Program-made: the position numbers and the translations under genes
In this document: one piece after another, positions 27,701 through 39,700 of the stretch
Layout of the letters: every line of letters begins with the position of its first letter
How positions within the stretch are numbered: position 1 is the first letter of the stretch
Notes under the pieces: generated by a model
What the model was told of the DNA's origin: nothing
What the model saw: only the letters and a program-made list of their open reading frames with translations
The model's database searches: none
DNA from: Siphonodentalium dalli
Taxonomy: Eukaryota; Mollusca; Scaphopoda; Gadilida; Siphonodentaliidae
NCBI GenBank assembly: GCA_032622095.1
Contig: CP136064.1
Coordinates: 255,603,863-255,667,862, forward strand
DNA: 64,000 nt
Direction: 5' to 3'

Positions 27701-30700
27701 CTTCTTTTAAAGTGATTATGAAAAGTGCTGACTGTTTTGGTCTCCAGAGTCCCAGTCTTATCAGTCTTTGCAGTCTGGTGAGCGACCCCACAGTCATTGA
27801 CTGTCTTGTTTATTTTATGTCCTAAAAATTGTAAGAAACATTTATTTTAAAAAAATTGTTAGGCCAATGCATTCTCTTATATATGCGAGGCGACCTATGG
27901 TCGACTCGCATATATAAGAGAATGCATTGGCACAGGGTAAAAAAATCCCGAAATACGACTGGATTTGATATGGCGGGTCACATATGTAAACTCAGATGTT
28001 AATCTCCATTTATTACATGATTTCACCCCGGCATGAGCCGTGTGATATGTAAACTCAGATCACTACTCTTTAGTGTTAATCTCCATTTATTACATGATTT
28101 CACCCCGGCATGAGTCGTGTGATATGTAGACTCACATCACTACGCCATAGTGATAAATCTCCATTTATTACACACCCATTGTATTCTCACTAAAAGCAAT
28201 GGCTTTCAACTGTGGTAAGTTTCGACAGACACCCCTAGAGCGAACCTGACGTTTTTTATGTGGCAAGCTACGTCATGACATTGCTACAGGCAACGTAATG
28301 ATAATTTCTTATTTTTGTGATGCCAAAATTGTTGCAAAACAATAATTTCTTGAAAAAACTTCTTATAATTAACAATTTTATTTGTCTTTGGTGTATGTAA
28401 TAAATATAGAGCGGCAAAGTTTTGGGATGGGTAAGTGATTAATGCACTCAAACGTTTCGCAGAAGCATACCCTGGGAGTCTTCGGGGTATCCTTCCGCAA
28501 AATGCTCTCTTGCAATAATCACTTCCCCGTTCCAAAATTGTGTGGCTCTATCTATTTATCAGACTTAGGACATGGGCTAAATATGGGCCTCATGCAGGAA
28601 ATAATCCCGGAGGTTATCTCCATATAATTTGTGACGACATATTATATCTGAATGGACAATTGATCATGCAACTAAAGGCCATATTGCAGCTGTTGATTTA
28701 TGATTTACACAGTATATTGCTGAATTAGGAAACATATTGCTTTAAAAAAATGGAAAAGTCTGATTGACTAAATAATGTCCACTTGGAAATTAGGCTGGGC
28801 AGTGCCCTTTGGGCACCCAAACCTGTAACAGGTATCAAAACAGCTGTAGCCAATTATGAGAACTGGAGTTGACTACCCTGATAACATGTCCTGGTCATAA
28901 CCGGTGCTGACATAATAACGAAAACACTGTCTCCAGTAGCCTGCAGTAGGGCAACTTCCACCCAAGTGTTACAATGTAATCATGTAGCAAACATATACAT
29001 CAGTTTACATGTAAAGAAGCCATTTTGATTCTTAAACCTTTTCCTTTTCACCATTGCAAAATTCTCTATTCAACTGATGCAGGGTGATACAGACAGCCAA
29101 TCCTGCCTTTTATCCTGGATATGTCACTCTCTCACAATAATTATCACCTACCTCTAAATTATTTTGTGCGATATATTGTGTCAATATTTCTTGTGGAAAC
29201 AAGACATTATAAATTTTTGCATCTCACAGATAGAGTTACGGCTACGTTTAGCTATTCGTGGTCATAAAATTCATGTATGGCCAAAAAATTTGTTTCGAAA
29301 TAATAACGATGACATTTTAATAGGATTACTGAATATGGCAATGCATGGATCAATGTGTGCAATGAATACGGCAATGCATGGATAATCATGCTCAGTGAAT
29401 ATGGCAATGCATGGATAATCGTGCACAGTGAATATGGCAATGCATGGATAATCGTGCACAGTGAATATGGCAATGCATGGATAATCGTGCACAGTGAATA
29501 TGGCAATGCATGGATAATTATGCACAGTGAATTGAATAATAATTTAATAATCTTCTGTTCCACCGGCCAATTGGTTAGATAGTGCGTATATTCGATGACA
29601 TATTACCATAAACATTGTAACCATATCTGTGAACATTGCGAAAGTCCCTATTGACATCTAAAATCACTGGTGGGACAAATGCTTCTTGTACAGGTCGGGC
29701 TGGTTTATACTGTTGAATGAATGCATGCTGGAGAGCTACCGGTATCTAAGGTGCTTCATTTTTTGCATGTCGGGACTGGTTATTTACATGTATAGCATTC
29801 AATGAATGCTTGCTGGAGACTTATATAGGGTGATTCATCTTTTACAGGTCGGGCCTGGTTGTTTATAGCATTGAGTGAATGCATTCTGGAGAGCTTTATA
29901 CATGTAAGGTGCTTCATATTTTACAGGTCGGGCCTGGTTGTTTATAGCATTGAATGAGTGCTTGCTCGAGAGCTATATAAGGTGCTTCACAGATAACCAT
30001 GGCCTAGTCTCAAAGCACTACATACGGGAGGCATTGGTGCTCGATTCCCAGGTAACTTTTGAGATAGCCTACAGGAGACTGAGAGGGTCGTCTTTAAATG
30101 ATATCAAGGCATTCGTGGTGGGTACTGCTGAAAAATCTTTACCAAGTTTGTTAACCATTTCATGACTTGAGCTTCCTATAGGGAGCCCCATACAGGTTGC
30201 AGCTTGTATTGCTGAGTGTCGCCTGCTCACGTCTGTGAGGGGCTCCATAAGGGTAGTTTAACCATTTCATGACTTGAGCTTCCTGAAATTTTACAAAAAC
30301 CCTGTGCCAATGCATTCTCTTATAAATGCGAGTCTCCCATAGGAAGCCTCGCATATACAAGATAATACATTGGCGTAACAATATTTACCTTGACCTTGTA
30401 AGTCAGCACATGCTATTATATATGTAAGGTTCCCTATGGGAGACTCACATATATAAGAGAATGCACTGGCACAGGATCTATAATGCTGCACCAGCGCACG
30501 CTTGCTTGAGTTGCTTCTTATTTAAAGTGATATATACTATATAGAGGATCTAAAATGAGTTCTCAGTTTATGGCACAGTAAATTAGGTCTGGAAACCTCG
30601 ATAAAACATACTTAATCAACAAATGGGACGTGAAACTAACATTGGCTTTTATAAGGCATGCGATGACGTTTCACATAACTATGCATTGCTTTCTGGCATA

Positions 30701-33700
30701 AAAAAAATAGTTCAAGATAAATACTCTTTGATGTAATATATAATCGGGTATATTTGAAGAAATAACTTTTCAAACTTGTCCTTCATTAGAGTTTGTTGGG
30801 GAAAAAATTGGAAGCTATAGTATTTTGAGACGTAGCATACGAAATGTAAACAGATGTCCAACCGAAAGTCAAAGGTCACCTGGCACTATTTCCTGTTATT
30901 AAACGAATGTTTCATATCACAATTTATAGAAAGGGTTTATTTAATGTAATAAGGGTAGGATCATGTACTAAATAGTATTATAGACAATGATAAGTCCTAA
31001 ATAAGAATATTTTAAATATAGTGCATGGCCCATTTGGGCTAAAGAATAATGCAAGGGAGAGAACTCTATCATATAATGGTGGGCAATGAGTTGATACCTC
31101 TGTGTTGTAGACATTAATCTGTGGATTTGGTATACTATGTACGTGTGTCGGGAGAGGAAATGAGGGTTGGGGGTAAGGGACCATAAAAGGGACCCACTTT
31201 TCCTCTAGAACAAACCCTGCTGCACAGGCTGAGAGGTTTAACCCTGTGAATAGATTTGATTCCACAGACCTGGGAATTAAGGAAAATATGCCTGGGCAAT
31301 ATTTTTGCCAAGGTCAAAGAAATCAGCCGAGGAAAAACCAGATTTTAACTAGGCAATTGTGCAACAATATTGCTACAGTGATGCCCTAAATAATCGACTC
31401 CTTAATCACAGCAGAATTATGGGTAATTTTTCAGGATTTAGTCGGAAATATGGGATGTTGCCATTCATGAATGGCAACAAGCCATATTTCCGACTAAATC
31501 CTGAAAAATTACCCATAATTCTGCTGTGGTTAAGGAGTCGATTATTTAGGGCATTACTGTATTGCCATGTCAAAATCAATAATAACCATACAACCCAGCT
31601 ACATGTATGCGATTTGATTTTGATTAATAGTCATCAAAGAAATTATAGATAATAATGTATGCTTTATAAATCTAATTCACACAAATTATTGCCATCTATA
31701 AATCTTTGTTATTTTAGGGAACATAGTTTCCAGGCTTCTACTCAACATATATGTACAATTCCCCAAACTATCTCCATAACAAGGGTCCTTATAGTTAATA
31801 CCCCAGTGCCATGGATATTATTGTAGGACAATAAATGATAAGAGTGAAAGGAAGTCATTTTGGCAAAGAGGTTCTATTTCTTATAGACATTATGAACTTA
31901 TTTTACCTGGGCAATATCAATGATCCGGAATATTTCATCTGATTTGATTTTATTCAAAATTGGCTGTCATGATTGCAATTTCATCATATCTGTACCATCA
32001 GGTATATTCCAGTGGTTTCTACAGACACCAATGTTTTTGAGTAGAGGTACTTCACCCTAACAAATGATATCATAAAGATAACGCTGTGTCGCGAATGATC
32101 TATAAATAGATTGCCCTACCTCTGTAAGAATGACGTAAGCCTAAGGAAACTGGGACTGTGGAGTTCCAGGAATGTGACATGGGAATTACTTAAAAAAAAT
32201 CATTTATTCTTCATTCTGTATAAGTACTACCAAATGTCAAGGAGTTCAGAATGACACAATTTGGCAGATTTCAGTGTACTCTAGTTCTATGGAGACTGAC
32301 GAAGTGAAAGTTCAAAGCAAGTTTTTTTCTGGAGTTACATCCATCCATCACCCTTCGCATCAAAATATGGCCAGGACATTAGGTCCCAGAAGGACAATTT
32401 ATTATGCTACCACGCACAGCAGACTTACATCACTAAATTCACCTTCTAGGGACCTCATTCTGCTTTGACCTCATCTTCTCTGGAAAGTATCCTTATTATC
32501 AAATTAACAAGTTTTTTAGTTTCTTTAGAAACTTCTTTAATTTATTTTCTCTATATCCCCAAATGGCAGACGACACAATGCATAATCGAGGTGCCCTGTG
32601 GGTGCACTCAACCTTCTTCACCATCTTGGAACTTAAATCTGCGATGTTGTTGTTTTAATTTTGATTCATGATTTCCCCCTTATCTCTTTACAGAGAATGA
32701 ATGTTGTTGTTTTAATTTTGATTCATGATTTCCCCCTTATCTCTTTACAGAGAATGAATGTTGTTGTTTTAATTTTGATTCATGATTTCCCTCTTATCTC
32801 TTTACAGAGAATGAATGTTCTTTTAACGTTGACTTCTGGGCTGGTCCCTGTGTTCTTGTTTTAATTTTGATTCATGATTTCCCCCTTATCTCTTTACAGA
32901 GAATGAATGTTCTTGTTTTAATTTTGATTCATGATTTCCCCCTTATCTCTTTACAGAGAATGAATGTTGTTGTTTTAATTTTGATTCATGATTTCCCTCT
33001 TATCTCTTTACAGAGAATGAATGTTCTTTTAACGTTGACTTCTGGGCTGGTCCCTGTGTTCTTGTTTTAATTTTGATTCATGATTTCCCCCTTATCTCTT
33101 TACAGAGAATGAATGTTGTTGTTGTAATTTTGATTCATGATTTCCCCCTTATCTCTTTACAGAGAATGAATGTTGTTGTTTTAATTTTGATTCATGATTT
33201 CCCTCTTATCTCTTTACAGAGAATGAATGTTCTTTTAACGTTGACTTCTGGGCTGGTCCCTGTGTTCTTGTTTTAATTTTGATTCATGATTTCCCCCTTA
33301 TCTCTTTACAGAGAATGAATGTTGTTGTTTTAATTTTGATTCATGATTTCCCCCTTATCTCTTTACAGAGAATGAATGTTGTTGTTTTAATTTTGATTCA
33401 TGATTTCCCCCTTATCTCTTTACAGAGAATGAATGTTGTTGTTTTAATTTTGATTCATGATTTCCCCCTTATCTCTTTACAGAGAATGAATGTTGTTGTT
33501 GTAATTTTGATTCATGATTTCCCCCTTATCTCTTTACAGAGAATGAATGTTGTTGTTGTAATTTTGATTCATGATTTCCCCCTTATCTCTTTACAGAGAA
33601 TGAATGTTGTTGTTGTAATTTTGATTCATGATTTCCCCCTTATCTCTTTACAGAGAATGAATGTTGTTGTTGTAATTTTGATTCATGATTTCCCCCTTAT

Positions 33701-36700
33701 CTCTTTACAGAGAATGAATGTTGTTGTTGTAATTTTGATTCATGATTTCCCCCTTATCTCTTTACAGAGAATGAATGTTGTTGTTGTAATTTTGATTCAT
33801 GATTTGCCCCTTATCTCTTACAGAGAATGAATGTTGTTGTTGTAATTTTGATTCATGATTTCCCCCTTATCTCTTTACAGAGAATGAATGTTGTTGTTGT
33901 AATTTTGATTCATGATTTCCCCCTTATCTCTTTACAGAGAATGAATGTTCTTTTAACGTTGACTTCTGGGCTGGACTTTGTGTCATTCCAAATGGAAGTG
34001 GTAAGTATTTTGTAATGTTCATATAATATTTATATTTTTTTAAATATGGTAAGAGTTGGCAGTGAGTATTGCTGTTAACCCTTTACCCAACAAACCGGCC
34101 AAAACCGGCCAAATAAAGCTTCAACAGCCTAAAATATCTTCGGTCTGTCTCAATAGAACCATACACATATGGATATCATTGGAACCGGCTCATTGACCAC
34201 ATTGTGATGGTATAGTTATGCCCTGTGCCAATGCATTCTCTTATATATGCGAGTCGACCATAGGTCGCCTCGCATATATAAGAGAATGCATTGGCCTAAA
34301 AAAAATCTTTTTTTAACACTTTTTACCATTTTTTTTACATTCTTTAACAATTTTATAATTTTTAATCTGTTAAGCCAATGCATTCTCTTATATATGCGAG
34401 GCGACCTATGGTCGACTCGCATATATAAGAGAATGCATTGGCACAGGGCCCTTCTGTTGGGTAAAGGGTTAAATGGACATGGCAAGCTTCCAAATTTTGT
34501 CTACGTAATTTGGAAGGAGGTATAAGGTACGTTGATAAATACACAAAATATTTATATACCGGTTTCAATAGCTCTGAATAATACTTCCCATGGTCACAGT
34601 CATTTTCCAGTTGTTTTTTTCACACAGAAGTTAAACAGACGCTCTTTATTTCTACCATATAATGAATAGACTAACACGGAACATTCTTTTCTAACAAACA
34701 TTATGTTAAAAGAGTATGCGATAAGCAAAACACTCAACAATGGGGAGATCTAACTGAGTGAACTCTAGTTAGAAATGCCACCAAGTTGTGTACCACTTAC
34801 TGGTATAGCGCTTACTAATACTCGCCTCTCAAGAATGTTAAATGGGTCACAGTGAAAACAAATTGCCATGTCCAATCACCACCCCTAATATGACATATTT
34901 GAATTTTGTTGTAGGATATGACATATTTTATTTTTGTTATAGGATATGACGTATTTTAATTTTGTTGTAGGATATTACGTATTTTAATTTTGTTGTAGGA
35001 TACAACGTATTTTAATTTTGTTTTAGGATGTGACGTATTTTAATTTTGTTGTAGGATATGACGTATTTGGACTTCAGCACTTACCCTCCAAAGGCCCGAC
35101 GTTCATCTGAGGTGGATGCAGATAGTGATAGGGTATCACTGTGCAGTATGGACAGTCTGGCATCAAGGAACAGTAGAGCTGATGTAAGTGATACCAACCC
35201 TTTTTTTGCTGAATATTTTCATCATTAAAATGGATTTGTTTATTTTATGGTTTAACCCTTCCATGACTCGAGTTTCCCGAAAATTTGCGAAAACACTGTG
35301 TCGATGCATTCTCTTATATATGCGAGTCTGCCTTAGGGAGACTTGTATATATAAGAGAATATATTGGCCGAACAATATTTACTTTGACCTTGTAAGCCAA
35401 TTACAGACTCTCATATATAAGAGAATGCACTGGCACAGGATCTTTAATTTTTTAATAGGGAGTCTCGCGTATATAAGAGAATGCACTGGCTTACAAGGTC
35501 AAGGAAAATATTGTAAGGTTAGGCCAATGTATTCTCATATATATATGCAAGGCTCCCCATGGGAGACTCGCATATATAAGAGAATGCATTGGCACAGGGT
35601 TATCGCAAAATTTCAGGAATCTCCAGTCATGGAAGGGTGTATGATTAAATACGAAAGTGATTTAATGACTTTTAAACAATAGTTGGTGATGGACAAATAA
35701 AATACCCATATAGTTTAACCCTTAACCAACAAAACGGCCAAAATCACCCAAATAAAGCTTCAACAGCCTAAAATATCTTCGGTCTGTCTCAATAACACCA
35801 TACAAATATGGATATCATTGGAACCGGTTCATTGACCACATTGTGATGGTTACAGTTATGCCCTGTGCCAATGCATTCTCTTATATATGCGATAGGGTCC
35901 TGCGAATTGGAGATTTTGATCGAATCGAATATCGAATCGAGTCTACGTAATCGAATCGAATATCGAATCGAATATCGAATCGAATCGTACCTGTGTGTTG
36001 CATTCTCAATTAGGCTTTTAATGTCAATGATTAGACTATTTGAGAAACGTTCTATGAAATTCCATCATAACTTGTGTGGCGATCAACCGTCGTTCCCGAT
36101 ACTATTAACTTCAATTGAGAATTGTTGAGAGAAAAAAAAACAGATTAAAACGTCCATGCGGTCGTATCGACGATTAGATATATAACCACTAAACGGATTA
36201 TCGGAATTAAAATCACGCGCAATTTGTAGAGTTTGCATGTACATGCACAATTGCAAATCGGCACTCGGAAACACCCGTTTTTATAAACTTGAAGATGCAA
36301 CAACAGTCGCAGGGTAGCCTCTTTATGTAGTGTTGGATGATTAGATGTCTTGTTGTCCCATACGCTTGCGATTTATACACCATTCATCACACGTGTAAGT
36401 TTCTGCACTACATGTAGCTTTTATCATGTTTAAAATAAACATGAATAACGGACGACAAATTGTCAAGTTTCAAGGAACGCTCCGAAACTGAAAGTCAACT
36501 TCAAAAGAAAACACCGCCACACGCATTCCTCGACGCGGGAGCACGTGTTGTTTACATTCTCGGCGATATTACAGAACGAATGTCGACCACGACGAATGCG
36601 GAGGACGGGAAAGTTACATTTATTTGATTGCTAAATACACTTATTAAGTAACTTCATTTTGTCGTAACATATATCAACATACCATGCATAAAATAATCTG

Positions 36701-39700
36701 GCCAATATCCATTTGCATTCATACTTTGTTCGAAAGACGAATCACTAGAAAAGGGGTTAGCGGTGTACTCCATTGGTACCTCGTGTGCACGGTTTTAGAC
36801 AAAACGGGAAAAGTCGCGTGCGGCGATCTGAATAAACTGTTTTTGTTGTACAATTTGAAAAAGTAGAATTACACCACAAAACTGGATCGAGATATCCATG
36901 GTAACTCGAGTAATGACTAATCTGGACAATGCTTTTAAGCATCTCATCGCTATTATAATTTACGCATGTCGTCGGTCCATCGGCGATCTCTGAGCTTTTG
37001 GCTACCATGTGCAATGCTAGAATTCAGATGTATATAGTCGTCCTATAGTGGCTAATTACTGGCTATACTTATATTTAATAGCATGCGAACATTCGCGATG
37101 TACAATAAGAATTATAAGTTGCATATATTCATAATTTTCGGGAATTATATGGCACAGAAACAGCTAAGATCGACGTGTGAACTTGTCCGTAAACAGCTTA
37201 CTTTTTTGTCAGTGTATATTCGAAATTTCGAGTTGGAAATTTCGAATTGAATTTGACTTTCGAATCGAATCGAATATCGAATATTCGCAGGACCCTAATA
37301 TGCGAGTCGACCATAGGTCGCCTCGCATATATAAGAGAATGCATTGGCCTAAAAAACTTTTATCATTTTTAATATGTGTTAAGCCAATGCATTCTCTTAT
37401 ATATGTGAGGCGACCTATGGTCGACTCGCATATATAAGAGAATGCATTGGCACAGGGCCGTTCTGTTGGGTAAAGGGTTAACCAGACACAAGGCTTATTT
37501 TCACTGGTATGAATCAGCAAATGGGGCACCTGGCTAAAGCTTAGTACCCCATTTTCTAAATCATACACTCGAAAATAAACCATGTATTTCGTCAAACTAT
37601 GAATATTCTATATGAAAGTACATTCCTATGTTTTAGACATTTACTTCTTCCACACCCGATTCCCAAAGAGGACTCGATGATTTTGCCAGTGACACCGGGA
37701 GCTTTTTTACGCCGGACTCGGTGCTACAGCAGAGTCATTCATTCATGTCAGTTGACTCCGGATATCCAGCTGATGCTGACACAACACCCCGAAGTCAGCA
37801 CGCATCTCCTGCATTCCCTATGGCGTCGACGTCTAAAGATTCTGATCAGAGATACAGCCGCCTCGATAGCATCGTGACTTCGGTTGATGAGATCGACACG
37901 GGATTGGAGATCATACGGGTAAAATCAAAGTCACATAAAAAACGAAAATCCAAACAAGACGAGAAATCACAAAAAGACAACGGTGAATCGTCTCTCATTA
38001 AATCCGAAAGTGAAACGTCTATTTCTTCAGAAGGCAACAGGGTTGGGGATGATCAAAACGATGATGGAAGCAGACGACTGACTTCAAACAAGCAGCATGA
38101 TTTTAAAGAAGCTGATTCTTCTAGTTTATGTGATGATGTGAGTGATAATTTACAGTGCAATAGAACAGATGTGATCCATAATAGTGGCCCCACTAGTAAG
38201 ACAGAGTCTGTTTCTGGTGGAGTTATTGATAGAAAATCAGCTGTGATAGATCGAAAAAGGATTGAGAGTCTGGAAGAAAATGTTGTTGCTGATTTTAATG
38301 ATTTTATTTATTCGAGTCAGACGCCACAGAAAGGTGTCAGTGAAATTATTTCATCGATGTGTTCAACATCGTCACAAAAAAGTTCAAAAACACAAAACCA
38401 AGGGGAGATGAATCCGGACAATATGCGTGATAAAAACAGTGAAGTCAAGGTCAAGGGCATTGCTAATGAGGTGTCTCAGCTTGTTAATTCTGGAGAGTCA
38501 AATTCCTGTGATAAAACTGATGGCTGTGAGATGACATCACGTGATGACGATCGTGTTGTGCAGGATTCTACACTTGTTTATAATACTCAGATGTCTGACG
38601 AGGCAATAGATATTTATAACGGTGGCCTGACTGGAAACTCCATGAAACAAAACAATGCGGTTGCGGGAAATAAACAATCTGACAATAATACAACTATGGG
38701 TGATAACTCTAAAATTGATGGTGCTGGAAATCTCAAGGAAAACGACTTGTGCAATAATGGAGGCGTTCAGAATGTTCCAGTGTGCTGGGAGGTCAGGTGA
38801 GTTAGCCATAAAAATACAAATTGTCTCCATCTATAGCACTATAATTATAGCCACAGTGTAATGTCATCATTCTTAAAACACATCGTTATAATTACATTGA
38901 AGTAAAAGCTTCTTGCATCACACTGTTAGACCAAGTCTTCTTGTTCCACAACAGCTTGGGATATCGGTTGGGTTTATGCTGTTTTGGAACGAGTCCTGTA
39001 GAGTTACACAGGCTTTCATTTAAAAGGCGTACTACATTTACATTTACAGCCCTTGCGTTCATGTGAACCCTTGAATCTGGTTAATGATCTCACATGTCTG
39101 TGATTAATCTATCTTCATAATGATATATTTACATACTAAGTGTGATTATCACTAAATCCAGCATTCTGATTGGTCGGCGCCCACGTGGCTAGTTGCAGTT
39201 ATTTCTCGGTGAACGCGCATCAGCTCCTAACACCAGGCTCATAATTACATCGACGCGTCATAGGTTTGGGAAAGACGAACGCATAATGTTTTGGGCGCAT
39301 TTGGACTCACGCAGGATTGACTTAATAAATCATCGGGTTTCAATATAAAGAGAAATTGTTCCTGTTAACTTTTGCCAAGGGTGCTCTGGTATATTTTGAG
39401 CTGGTTTTGTCACGATACACTTTTCGATTTAAATACATTTACAAAAGTGGCTTTTTCGCTAAATGTATATAAATATAAGGATTAACTGTCATGTGGACTG
39501 TTTTTATGGAGATGTAACCGTGAGGTAAGTGGTCATAACTTGTATGTAAACCCTTTGGGTTTTACACAAGTTATGACCACTTACCTCACGGTTACATCTC
39601 CATAAAAACAGTCCACATGACAGTTACCTGTAATCCTTATATATCATTTAACGTGATAGAAAAATGTAAAGTGATGATACGATCATTTATTATATTGTTT

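Larger units (their letters stand above)
24355..27982. mobile_element. TA-flanked element split by a 3.2-kb insertion
   Basis: Ends TGTGACCCGCCATATCAAAT and its inverse (ATTTGATATGGCGGGTCACA), flanked by TA on both sides (24353-24354, 27983-27984). The intact relative at 48192-48583 shows that the sequence between about 24621 and 27806 is an insertion: the text before it stops at GGTAATGGATGTTTTT and resumes at TTTATTTTATGTCCTAAAAA. Both halves carry the palindromic GCCAATGCATTCTC core. Confidence 0.75.

Noticed and set aside
29252-29582. Open frames of 75-103 codons on both strands
   Set aside because: Artefact of the 33-bp tandem array.
32661-34015. Open frames of 62-183 codons encoding HDFPLISLQRMNV repeats, looking like a repeat protein
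   Set aside because: They are the translation of the 57-bp acceptor array (a multiple of 3); only exon 5 at its end is supported as coding.
34240-34445. Perfect hairpins as microRNA precursors
   Set aside because: They are the multi-copy core of MITEs; without small-RNA data a microRNA call is unsupported.
37721-38800. 359-codon frame as an intronless gene with its own start
   Set aside because: It begins at a GTG inside exon 7; the frame is open upstream to the acceptor at 37636, and the donor GTGAGT at 38797 precedes the stop.
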